Shown one piece after another: positions 1-7,474 of a stretch of 9,617 nucleotides of DNA; the stretch's first letter is position 1, and every line of letters begins with the position of its first letter. A program made the position numbers and the translations under genes. The stretch lies in the NCBI GenBank assembly GCA_934702115.1, contig CAKUYF010000027.1, positions 1 to 9,617 of the forward strand. The letters run 5' to 3'. Source of the stretch: an uncultured Eubacteriales bacterium. GTDB lineage: Bacteria; Bacillota; Clostridia; Oscillospirales; Acutalibacteraceae. Below the pieces are notes generated by a model. It searched no databases. It saw only the letters and a list, made by a program, of their open reading frames with translations, and was not told the DNA's origin.

Positions 1-3000
1 GGCAATTTAGTGCTGGATTTTATTGACTATACTATGGATATTCATCACCCAAATTATGATATAAACGAATGCAAAGAAAGAGATACGACTTATGCTGTAC
101 CTTTAAGAGTTACGGCAAGATTACTGAATAAAACAACCGGTCAAGTAAAGGAATCGGAAGTTTTTATGGGTGATTTTCCGATGATGACCGAAAGCGGAAC
201 TTTCATTATAAATGGTGCGGAACGCGTAGTAATATCTCAGCTTGTAAGGTCGCCGGGCGTATACTTCAAAATGGAATATGATAAAACCGGAAAGGAACTT
301 TACAGTGCCACTGTAATTCCTAATCGCGGAGCGTGGCTTGAATATGAGACTGATGCTAACGATATAATGTACGTAAGAATAGATAAAAATAGAAAGATGC
401 CTCTTACTGTTTTTATACGTGCTATGGGACTCGGAACAGATGCTGAAATACTGGAATATTTCGGAGAAGACGATAGAATAATAGCTACATTGGAAAGAGA
501 TCCTTGCGAAAATATGGAGGACGCTTTCTTCGAAATTTATCGTAAGTTAAGACCCGGTGAACCACCTACTCTTGAAGGCTCTCAGGCACACATAAATTCT
601 CTTTTATTTGATGCCAGAAGATATGACTTATCACGCGTTGGTAGATACAAATACAATAAAAAATTAGGTATGGCTTCTCGTCTTAAAGGTTTAGAACTTT
701 CAAGACCGATTCCTAATCCTTTGACAGGCGAAATAATAGCAGATATGGGAGAAGTAATATCCAATGAAAAAGCACTTCAAATTGAAAATTCCGGGGTGTG
801 TTCTGCTTACGTTAAGCTTGGAGATAAGGAACTGAAGATCATATCAAACGGTATGGTTGATATAAATTCATTTGTGGATTTTGATGCTGAAAAAGAATGT
901 GGAGTACATGAAAAAGTAAGATTTGATGTATTATGTGATATTTTATCCTCTTGTTCCACTCAAAAAGAAATAAGAATAGCCATAAAAAATCGTATCGACG
1001 AGCTTATTCCTAAACATATTATAATAGATGATATTTTTGCTTCTATTAACTATATAAATTGTCTTAATAATGGAATTGGAGTTACCGATGATATAGATCA
1101 TCTGGGTAATAGAAGAATTCGTTCTGTAGGAGAACTACTTCAAAATCAAGTCAGAATAGGATTTTCAAGACTGGAGAGAGTTATACGCGAAAGAATGACT
1201 CTTCAGGCTCAAGATTTGGACGTCATAACTCCAAATGCTCTAATTAACATAAGACCGATAGTGGCGGCCATAAAAGAATTTTTTGGTTCTTCACCTCTTT
1301 CTCAGTTTATGGATCAAACAAACCCTCTTTCTGAACTTACTCACAAGAGACGTTTATCTGCATTAGGTCCAGGAGGACTTTCAAGAGATAGAGCAGGATT
1401 TGAAGTCCGTGACGTACATTATAGTCATTATGGTCGTATGTGCCCGATTGAAACTCCGGAAGGACCAAATATCGGACTTATATCTTATCTTTCCACTTTT
1501 GCCAAGGTAAATGAGTACGGCTTTATAGAAACTCCTTTTAGGAAAATAGATAAGTCTACCGGAATAGTTACTAAGGACATCGTTTATATGACTGCTGATG
1601 AAGAGGATGATTATATAGTTGCTCAAGGAAGTGAGCCTCTGGATGAAGATGGAAGATTCGTTAATTTAAAGGTAAATGGTAGATATAGAGATCAGTTCGT
1701 GGAAGTAGAACGTGAAAAAGCTGATTACATGGATGTTTCTCCTAAAATGGTTGTTTCTGTAGCTACTGCTATGATTCCATTTTTGGAAAATGACGATGCT
1801 AACCGTGCATTAATGGGATCAAACATGCAAAAGCAAGCTGTTCCGCTTTTAAAGTCCGAAGCTCCTATTGTAGGTACAGGAATGGAATATCAAGCGGGAG
1901 TTGATTCGGGAGTTTGTATTTTAGCTAAGGAAGACGGAATCGTTAAAAGCGTAAGTGCAGACAAAATATGTGTAAAGTACGACTCAGGAAAAGAAGAAGA
2001 TTTTGAGCTAATCAAATTTATGCGTTCCAATCAAAGTACATGTGTAAACCAAGTTCCGATAGTTTCAGCAGGTTATAGATTTAAAGCTAAAGAAGTGTTA
2101 GCTGACGGTCCTGCTACATCCGGCGGAGAGATAAGCTTAGGTAAGAATGCTTTAATAGGATTTATGACATGGGAAGGATATAACTATGAGGACGCAGTCT
2201 TAATAAGTGAAAAAATAGTTAGGGAAGACGTTTATACTTCCATTCATATAGAAGAATATGAAATAGAGTCAAGAGATACTAAATTAGGTCCGGAAGAAAT
2301 AACCAGGGACATACCAAATGTAAATGAAGATTTACTTAGAGATTTGGATGGAGATGGCATTATCCGAGTAGGAGCCGAGGTACGTGCAGGTGATATTCTG
2401 GTAGGTAAAGTAACTCCAAAGGGTGAAACAGAGCTTACAGCGGAAGAACGTCTTTTAAGAGCTATTTTCGGTGAAAAAGCCAGAGAAGTAAGAGATACTT
2501 CATTAAGAGTTCCTCATGGTGAATATGGAATAGTGGTAGATGTTAAGATATTTACGCGTGAAAACAGTAAAAATGAGTTACAACCCGGAGTTAATAAAGT
2601 TGTAAGATGCTATATTGCACAAAAAAGGAAAATTTCAGTAGGAGATAAAATGGCAGGTCGTCATGGTAACAAAGGTGTTGTATCAAGAATACTTCCTGTT
2701 GAAGATATGCCATTTTTACCAGACGGAACGCCTTTAGATATAGTTTTAAATCCGCTTGGAGTTCCTTCACGTATGAATATCGGGCAAGTTTTAGAAGTGC
2801 ATTTGGGTTATGCGGCAAAAGCGCTAGGCTGGAAAGTGGCTACTCCGGTATTCGATGGTGCACGTGAAAAAGATATATTTGAGTGCCTTAAAAGCGCTGG
2901 TTACGATGAAAGCGGAAAAGTAAGATTGAAGGATGGTCGTACGGGAGAATATTTTGATAATCCTGTAACAGTAGGTTATATGTATTATCTTAAGCTTCAC

Positions 3001-3537
3001 CACTTGGTAGACGATAAAATTCATGCTCGTTCAACCGGACCTTATTCACTTGTTACTCAACAACCCTTGGGAGGTAAAGCTCAGTTTGGTGGTCAGCGCT
3101 TTGGAGAAATGGAAGTATGGGCGCTTGAGGCTTATGGTGCGGCATATACTCTTCAAGAAATTCTTACTGTTAAGTCTGACGACGTATCCGGGCGTGTTAA
3201 GACATATGAGTCTATAGTTAAGGGGCATAATATCCCAAGCCCTGGTATACCGGAATCATTTAAAGTATTAGTAAAAGAACTTCAATCCATAGGTCTTGAC
3301 TTGTCTGTACTTGATAAAGATAATCAAGAAATTGATCTAAAACGTGATTTTGACGAAGATGATGATATCGGGCTATCCATTCAAAAGGATATACTTGGTC
3401 CGGAAGTTATGGAAGAAAATGATAGCAAGGAATATGGAATAGAAGAGATAAATTTTTCAGAAAACGAAGATGACGATGAAGATACTGATGAACTTGATAG
3501 TGATGTATCCTGTGAAGAAAATGAAGAAGAAATTTAA
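1..3537 (+). CDS. rpoB: DNA-directed RNA polymerase subunit beta (5'-truncated by window edge)
   Basis: Beta subunit of RNA polymerase, which with beta' forms the catalytic cleft and carries the rifampicin pocket. The frame is open to base 1: the codons before the GTG at 10 read GNL, matching the family's GNLxLEFIDY segment, so GTG 10 is internal and about 60 N-terminal residues lie to the left. Visible are 1178 residues plus TAA. Residues in this fragment's numbering: the protrusion motif FMGDFPMMTESGTFIINGAERV; the rifampicin region from about 429 (GSSPLSQFMDQTNPLSELTHKRRLSAL); PIETPEGPNIGLI; GRHGNKG at 886-892; and the GGKAQFGGQRFGEMEVW anchor from about 1024. It ends in a highly acidic tail (30 Asp/Glu in the last 63 residues). 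No insertion, frameshift or intein is visible. It is followed by rpoC after 77 bp, presumably co-transcribed. Identification is certain from the motifs. Confidence 0.99.
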   Translation, partial: GNLVLDFIDYTMDIHHPNYDINECKERDTTYAVPLRVTARLLNKTTGQVKESEVFMGDFPMMTESGTFIINGAERVVISQLVRSPGVYFKMEYDKTGKELYSATVIPNRGAWLEYETDANDIMYVRIDKNRKMPLTVFIRAMGLGTDAEILEYFGEDDRIIATLERDPCENMEDAFFEIYRKLRPGEPPTLEGSQAHINSLLFDARRYDLSRVGRYKYNKKLGMASRLKGLELSRPIPNPLTGEIIADMGEVISNEKALQIENSGVCSAYVKLGDKELKIISNGMVDINSFVDFDAEKECGVHEKVRFDVLCDILSSCSTQKEIRIAIKNRIDELIPKHIIIDDIFASINYINCLNNGIGVTDDIDHLGNRRIRSVGELLQNQVRIGFSRLERVIRERMTLQAQDLDVITPNALINIRPIVAAIKEFFGSSPLSQFMDQTNPLSELTHKRRLSALGPGGLSRDRAGFEVRDVHYSHYGRMCPIETPEGPNIGLISYLSTFAKVNEYGFIETPFRKIDKSTGIVTKDIVYMTADEEDDYIVAQGSEPLDEDGRFVNLKVNGRYRDQFVEVEREKADYMDVSPKMVVSVATAMIPFLENDDANRALMGSNMQKQAVPLLKSEAPIVGTGMEYQAGVDSGVCILAKEDGIVKSVSADKICVKYDSGKEEDFELIKFMRSNQSTCVNQVPIVSAGYRFKAKEVLADGPATSGGEISLGKNALIGFMTWEGYNYEDAVLISEKIVREDVYTSIHIEEYEIESRDTKLGPEEITRDIPNVNEDLLRDLDGDGIIRVGAEVRAGDILVGKVTPKGETELTAEERLLRAIFGEKAREVRDTSLRVPHGEYGIVVDVKIFTRENSKNELQPGVNKVVRCYIAQKRKISVGDKMAGRHGNKGVVSRILPVEDMPFLPDGTPLDIVLNPLGVPSRMNIGQVLEVHLGYAAKALGWKVATPVFDGAREKDIFECLKSAGYDESGKVRLKDGRTGEYFDNPVTVGYMYYLKLHHLVDDKIHARSTGPYSLVTQQPLGGKAQFGGQRFGEMEVWALEAYGAAYTLQEILTVKSDDVSGRVKTYESIVKGHNIPSPGIPESFKVLVKELQSIGLDLSVLDKDNQEIDLKRDFDEDDDIGLSIQKDILGPEVMEENDSKEYGIEEINFSENEDDDEDTDELDSDVSCEENEEEI

Positions 3538-3548
3538 TTTTCTTCTTC
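3523..3548 (+). repeat. Perfect 10-bp inverted repeat across the rpoB stop codon
   Basis: GAAGAAGAAA at 3523-3532 is the exact reverse complement of TTTCTTCTTC at 3539-3548. The 6-nt loop (3533-3538) contains the rpoB TAA stop (3535-3537). In the mRNA this could fold as a stop-codon hairpin. No U-run follows directly (the nearest T-run starts about 12 nt later), so it does not look like an intrinsic terminator, and rpoC follows. The left arm is also the low-complexity Glu-rich end of rpoB, so coding bias explains half of the repeat. A role in mRNA stability or in partial attenuation between rpoB and rpoC is inference only. Confidence 0.45.
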
Positions 3549-3601
3549 ACTAGGGATTGATTTTTTGTGATGATTATGACCATAAGATTATAATAATTCT
3601 T

Positions 3602-3607
3602 AAGGAG
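3602..3607 (+). promoter_or_regulatory. Ribosome-binding site of rpoC
   Basis: AAGGAG lies 7 nt before the ATG at 3615, ideal spacing, and it fixes that start. A second, out-of-frame ATG at 3610 follows the Shine-Dalgarno by only 2 nt. It would encode a 10-codon peptide ending at a TAA in 3640-3642, inside rpoC, but its spacing is too short for efficient initiation. Confidence 0.85.
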
Positions 3608-3614
3608 CTATGGT

Positions 3615-6600
3615 ATGGATTTTAACGTTTTTCAATCAATAAAAATAGGATTGGCATCTCCAGATAAGATACGAAGCTGGTCTTATGGAGAAGTTAAAAA
3701 ACCTGAGACTATAAATTATAGAACTTTAAAGCCGGAAACAGATGGACTTTTTTGTGAGCGTATATTTGGACCTCAAAAAGACTGGGAGTGCCATTGCGGT
3801 AAATATAAAAGAGTAAGATATAAAGGCAAAGTATGCGACCGATGTGGCGTAGAAGTAACCAAGTCATCTGTTCGAAGAGAACGTATGGGTCATATTGAGC
3901 TTGCTGCTCCTGTGTCTCATATCTGGTATTTTAAAGGGATACCTTCACGCATGGGACTTGTTTTAGATATTTCACCTCGTATGTTGGAAAAAGTATTATA
4001 TTTTTCAGTATATGTAGTTATTGATCCGGGCAATGTGCCAGAGCTTTCATATCAGCAATTTTTAAGTGAACAAGAATATAGAGATCTGCGTGAAAAGTAT
4101 GATGATGATTTTGAAGCAGGAATGGGGGCAGAAGCCGTCAAAAAGCTACTTCAAAATATTAACCTGGAGGAACTTTCTAATGAACTGCGCGAAGAGCTGG
4201 TAACAGCTACGGGACAAAAACGCTTAAGAATTCTCAAACGTTTAGAAGCAGTTGAAGCCTTTAGGTGTTCAGGTAATCTTCCTGAATGGATGATTTTGGA
4301 TGTACTTCCTGTTATACCTCCGGATTTACGTCCTATGGTACAGCTCGACGGAGGAAGATTTGCAACTTCTGACCTTAACGATCTTTACAGAAGAGTTATA
4401 AATAGAAATAATCGTTTAAAGCGTCTTATGGTATTAGGTGCACCTGATATAATAATAAGAAACGAAAAACGTATGCTTCAAGAAGCTGTAGATGCACTTA
4501 TAGATAACGGTCGCAGAGGCAGACCTGTAACCGGTCCAAACAATAGACCTTTGAAATCCCTTTCTGAAATGCTCAAAGGTAAGCATGGACGTTTCCGCCA
4601 AAACTTATTGGGAAAACGAGTAGACTATTCTGGCAGATCGGTAATAGTTGTAGGTCCTGAGCTTAAAATTTATCAGTGCGGTCTTCCAAAAGAAATGGCA
4701 CTTGAACTGTTTAAACCTTTTGTAATGAAACGTTTGGTAGAAGTTGGAGCAGTTAATAATATAAAGGCTGCCAGAAAAGCTGTAGACAGATGCAAGCCTG
4801 AGGTATGGGATGCACTGGAAATAGTTATAAAGAACCACCCAGTACTTTTGAATCGTGCACCTACCCTTCATAGGTTAGGAATCCAAGCATTTGAGCCTGT
4901 TTTGGTCGAAGGAAGAGCTTTAAAATTGCACCCGCTAGTTTGTTCCGCATATAATGCAGACTTTGACGGCGACCAAATGGCAGTACATGTACCTCTATCC
5001 GCTGAAGCTCAAGCAGAGGCAATGCTATTGATGCTTTCTTCAGGAAACTTACTTAAACCTTCAGACGGTAAGCCTGTTACTGTACCTTCACAGGATATGG
5101 TTTTGGGATCTTACTACCTCACCATGGAAAAAGAGGGAGAAAAAGGCGAAGGAAAAATTTTCAGAGACTTTAATGAAGCTTTAATGGCATATGATTCTAA
5201 AGATATTACTCTACATGCAAAAATAAAAGTCAGACACTATTTATCTGACGGCACTTCTAAAATTATTGAAACTACCGTTGGAAGAATAATTTTTAATCAT
5301 TCTTTGCCTCAAGATCTTGGATTTGTAGATAGAACAGACCCGGCAAAAGTAGCCGATTTAGAAATCAATTTCTTGGTGGGTAAGAAGCAGCTTGGAAATA
5401 TCGTAGACGCCTGCATAAAGATTCATGGTACTCAGAAAACTTCCGCTATTTTAGACAAGATAAAATCCATAGGATTTAAGTATTCCACAAGAGGTGCAAT
5501 TACAGTAGCTGTAGGGGACGCAGTCATTCCTCCTGCTAAAAAAGAAATAGTCGCTAAAGCGGAAGCAGAAATTGATGGAATCTTGAAAGAATATAAGCGT
5601 GGATTATTTTCAGATCAAGAAAGAAAAAATCATACTCTTAAGATTTGGGAAAAAGCTACTGAAGATGTTTCACATGCTCTGCAGGAAAATTTAGACAGAT
5701 TCAATCCAATGTTTATGATGGCGGATTCCGGAGCGCGTGGATCTATGAGCCAAATTAGGCAGCTTGCGGGAATGCGCGGATTAATCGCTAATACTTCAGG
5801 AGCTACAATTGAAATTCCGATTCGTGCAAATTACCGTGAAGGATTGAACGTTTTGGAGTACTTCATCTCATCGCGTGGTGCAAGAAAAGGTTCTGCAGAT
5901 ACCGCTTTGCGTACTGCTGACTCGGGATATTTAACTCGTAGGCTTGTAGACGTATCTCAAGATGTAATTATTAGAGAAGATGATTGCGGTTCAACTGAAG
6001 GGATTACAGTTTTTGAGATTAAAGATGGCAAAGAATGTATCGAATCACTTGAGGAAAGACTTATCGGAAGATATCTATGTAAAGATTTGGTAGATGGAAG
6101 TACAGGAGAGATTTTAGTTTCTAAAGACAAACTAATGGACGATAAAGATGCTAAACTTATTATTTCTTTAGGTATTGAACGTGTAAATATTAGATCTATA
6201 CTGAATTGTAAATCCAAGCACGGTGTATGCAAAAAATGCTACGGATCAAACTTAGCCAATGGATTACCTGTGGCCGTAGGAGAAGCAGTGGGAATAATTG
6301 CTGCTCAGTCTATTGGTGAACCGGGTACTCAGCTTACAATGAGAACTTTCCATACGGGAGGAATTGCAAGTAGCGGAGATATTACTCAGGGTCTGCCAAG
6401 GGTAGAAGAATTGTTTGAAGGAAGAAGACCTAAAAGTTTGGCTATAATAAGTGAAATTGCTGGCAAAGTCAGATTTGAAGAAATAAAGAAAAGTCGTAAT
6501 GTAGTAGTCTATAATGAGGAAACAGGAGAACAAAGATCTTATTTGGTTCCTTTCGGATCTAGAATTTGTGTTGAAGAAGAAGATGTAATCGAAGCAGGGG

Positions 6601-7208
6601 ATATGATAACCGAAGGTTCGGTAAATCCGCATGATGTTTTAGCTATAAAGGGTCCGGCAGCTTTGGAAGCTTATCTTATACAAGAAGTTCAAAGAGTATA
6701 TCGTTTGCAAGGCGTAGACATAAACGATAAGCATATAGAGGTAATTGTACGTCAAATGATGCGTAAGGTCAGAGTAGACGAAGCAGGAGATACTGATCTA
6801 ATTCAGAATTCTTTAGTAGACAAAACAGAGTTTTTACGTGAAAATGACAAAATAAAATCACGAAAAGAAAACGGAGAAACCGAATTAAAAGAAGCATATT
6901 GTACACCTATTTTACTTGGAATAACAAAAGCTTCCTTAGCTACTGACTCATTCCTTTCGGCCGCTTCATTCCAAGAAACCACTAGAGTGTTAACAGAAGC
7001 AGCAATTAAAGGTAAGGTCGATCCTTTAGTAGGATTAAAGGAAAATGTTATCATCGGTAAGCTTCTACCGGCAGGAACCGGTATACCGAAGTATAGTAAT
7101 ATAAAAATTACTAAAGCTACAGAAGATAATTCAACAACGTTGGAAAACAATTCCGAATATAAAATCCGTCAACTGAGGAGCTTATTAAGATCTCAAAGGC
7201 AAGATTAA
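3615..7208 (+). CDS. rpoC: DNA-directed RNA polymerase subunit beta'
   Basis: Beta' subunit (1197 residues, close to the roughly 1200 of Bacillus subtilis), which supplies the catalytic Mg site of transcription. The start at ATG 3615 gives an N-terminus (MDFNVFQSIKIGLASPDKIRSWSYGEV) that aligns with the family. In order: first zinc site Cys59, Cys61, Cys74, Cys77; lid and rudder region; catalytic NADFDGDQMA with Asp449, Asp451 and Asp453; bridge-helix region GARKG about 755-759; second zinc site Cys791, Cys865, Cys872, Cys875; trigger loop GEPGTQLTMRTFHTGG with His913; and the C-terminal ILLGITKASLATDSFLSAASFQETTRVL block. No frameshift or insertion is visible. Two residues at the N-terminal end of the bridge helix differ from the Bacillus and E. 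coli sequence I remember: Arg754 (usually His) and Ser760 (usually Leu). The gene lies 77 bp after rpoB, and a likely terminator follows it. Confidence 0.99.
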   Translation: MDFNVFQSIKIGLASPDKIRSWSYGEVKKPETINYRTLKPETDGLFCERIFGPQKDWECHCGKYKRVRYKGKVCDRCGVEVTKSSVRRERMGHIELAAPVSHIWYFKGIPSRMGLVLDISPRMLEKVLYFSVYVVIDPGNVPELSYQQFLSEQEYRDLREKYDDDFEAGMGAEAVKKLLQNINLEELSNELREELVTATGQKRLRILKRLEAVEAFRCSGNLPEWMILDVLPVIPPDLRPMVQLDGGRFATSDLNDLYRRVINRNNRLKRLMVLGAPDIIIRNEKRMLQEAVDALIDNGRRGRPVTGPNNRPLKSLSEMLKGKHGRFRQNLLGKRVDYSGRSVIVVGPELKIYQCGLPKEMALELFKPFVMKRLVEVGAVNNIKAARKAVDRCKPEVWDALEIVIKNHPVLLNRAPTLHRLGIQAFEPVLVEGRALKLHPLVCSAYNADFDGDQMAVHVPLSAEAQAEAMLLMLSSGNLLKPSDGKPVTVPSQDMVLGSYYLTMEKEGEKGEGKIFRDFNEALMAYDSKDITLHAKIKVRHYLSDGTSKIIETTVGRIIFNHSLPQDLGFVDRTDPAKVADLEINFLVGKKQLGNIVDACIKIHGTQKTSAILDKIKSIGFKYSTRGAITVAVGDAVIPPAKKEIVAKAEAEIDGILKEYKRGLFSDQERKNHTLKIWEKATEDVSHALQENLDRFNPMFMMADSGARGSMSQIRQLAGMRGLIANTSGATIEIPIRANYREGLNVLEYFISSRGARKGSADTALRTADSGYLTRRLVDVSQDVIIREDDCGSTEGITVFEIKDGKECIESLEERLIGRYLCKDLVDGSTGEILVSKDKLMDDKDAKLIISLGIERVNIRSILNCKSKHGVCKKCYGSNLANGLPVAVGEAVGIIAAQSIGEPGTQLTMRTFHTGGIASSGDITQGLPRVEELFEGRRPKSLAIISEIAGKVRFEEIKKSRNVVVYNEETGEQRSYLVPFGSRICVEEEDVIEAGDMITEGSVNPHDVLAIKGPAALEAYLIQEVQRVYRLQGVDINDKHIEVIVRQMMRKVRVDEAGDTDLIQNSLVDKTEFLRENDKIKSRKENGETELKEAYCTPILLGITKASLATDSFLSAASFQETTRVLTEAAIKGKVDPLVGLKENVIIGKLLPAGTGIPKYSNIKITKATEDNSTTLENNSEYKIRQLRSLLRSQRQD

Positions 7209-7222
7209 CAAGATTATAATTT

Positions 7223-7264
7223 TTAAGAACTGATGCATAAAACAGCTTCAGTTCTTAATTCTTT
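7223..7264 (+). terminator. Intrinsic terminator of the rpoBC unit
   Basis: TTAAGAACTGA (7223-7233) and TCAGTTCTTAA (7248-7258) form a perfect 11-bp stem with a 14-nt loop. After one mismatch, two more G-C pairs can extend the stem inward. A short U-rich tail, TTCTTT at 7259-7264, follows. The stem begins 15 nt after the rpoC stop, the expected place. The stem is AT-rich and the tail is interrupted, so read-through into the glyA region is possible. Confidence 0.8.
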
Positions 7265-7275
7265 AATAAAATTAA

Positions 7276-7304
7276 TTTACAAATAAAAATCTTATTTGTA
7301 TAAT
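7276..7304 (+). promoter_or_regulatory. Sigma-A-type promoter for glyA
   Basis: TTTACA at 7276-7281 (five of six bases of the TTGACA consensus), a spacer of exactly 17 bp, and a perfect TATAAT at 7299-7304. The expected transcription start is near 7311-7312, giving a glyA leader of about 170 nt. The promoter lies immediately after the rpoBC terminator, which suggests that glyA is transcribed on its own. The assignment rests on consensus and spacing only, but it is the best promoter match I found in the gap. Confidence 0.75.
7278..7300. promoter_or_regulatory. Perfect 9-bp dyad filling the glyA promoter spacer (candidate operator)
   Basis: TACAAATAA (7278-7286) and TTATTTGTA (7292-7300) are exact reverse complements separated by 5 nt. 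The 23-bp dyad begins within the -35 hexamer and ends on the second base of the -10 hexamer, centred near 7289. A dimeric repressor bound here would block polymerase, and this is a common operator position. No T-run follows, so it is not a terminator. I do not recognise the site as that of a known regulator. The DNA is AT-rich, so chance cannot be excluded. Confidence 0.5.
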
Positions 7305-7316
7305 TAGAAATATAGG

Positions 7317-7354
7317 TATGAATTTACGTATAATTTATTAATCGGGTATTCATA
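7317..7354 (+). repeat. 7-bp inverted repeat at the 5' end of the glyA leader
   Basis: TATGAAT (7317-7323) and ATTCATA (7348-7354) are exact reverse complements around a 24-nt loop. If transcription starts near 7311, this stem would sit at the very 5' end of the glyA mRNA, where such stems often protect against decay. It is short, AT-rich and long-looped, so support is weak. A second TATAAT (7329-7334) lies in the loop but has no plausible -35 partner. Confidence 0.3.
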
Positions 7355-7385
7355 GTATAGTAATGGTTGGAAAATTTAAATTGTT

Positions 7386-7449
7386 TTTTTATTAATCTAG
7401 TTTGGAACATAGATTAAAATCAGCACCAATTAATAGAGATTAATAAAAA
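7386..7449 (+). promoter_or_regulatory. Overlapping inverted repeats in the glyA leader (alternative stems)
   Basis: One segment has two possible partners. TTTTTATTAATCT (7386-7398) is an exact 13-nt reverse complement of AGATTAATAAAAA (7437-7449). The overlapping TTAATCTA (7392-7399) is an exact 8-nt reverse complement of TAGATTAA (7410-7417), with a 10-nt loop. The pairings are mutually exclusive. The distal partner ends 20 nt before the glyA Shine-Dalgarno. This layout could support conditional folding, but I see neither a terminator with a U-run near glyA nor a known riboswitch core. All arms are rich in A and T, so the stems would be weak. Confidence 0.35.
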
Positions 7450-7464
7450 TTTTAAAAAATCAGC
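7411..7464 (+). repeat. Imperfect direct repeat ahead of glyA
   Basis: AGATTAA occurs at 7411-7417 and 7437-7443, and AAAATCAGC at 7416-7424 and 7456-7464. The two words overlap in the first copy and keep the same order in the second, where about 14 extra A/T-rich bases separate them. This looks like a decayed tandem duplication of the leader segment, and it is why the 5' arm of the leader stem has two possible partners. The second AAAATCAGC ends 4 nt before the Shine-Dalgarno. Confidence 0.45.
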
Positions 7465-7468
7465 TAAA

Positions 7469-7474
7469 AAGGAG
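7469..7474 (+). promoter_or_regulatory. Ribosome-binding site of glyA
   Basis: AAGGAG, 10 nt before the ATG at 7485, supports that start, which also matches the family N-terminus. As at rpoC, an out-of-frame ATG (7477) sits only 2 nt after the Shine-Dalgarno. It opens a 7-codon frame that ends at a TAA (7498-7500) just inside glyA. Confidence 0.85.

Noticed and set aside
10..12. GTG as the rpoB start
   Set aside because: The preceding codons (GNL) are in frame and match the conserved GNLxLEFIDY stretch of RpoB, so this is an internal Val.
3565..3594. Possible internal promoter before rpoC (TTGTGA, 18 bp, TATAAT)
   Set aside because: The -35 matches only four of six bases, and transcription would begin at or within the rpoC Shine-Dalgarno, leaving almost no leader. 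AT-rich chance is likelier.
6264..6632. Minus-strand reading frame of 122 codons inside rpoC
   Set aside because: Exact antisense to a highly conserved part of rpoC, with no Shine-Dalgarno evidence and a composition that looks like a shadow of rpoC codons.
6803..7150. Minus-strand reading frame of 115 codons at the 3' end of rpoC
   Set aside because: Antisense to the conserved C-terminal block of beta'. Its Ser-, Val- and Phe-rich sequence resembles no protein and is explained by the coding strand.
7329..7334. Second TATAAT in the glyA leader
   Set aside because: No acceptable -35 hexamer at 16-19 bp upstream and no extended -10 TG. The promoter at 7276-7304 is far better.
7384..7390. Run of seven T in the glyA leader as a terminator tail
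   Set aside because: The sequence directly before it cannot form a stem of useful length, so there is no attenuator hairpin at this point.
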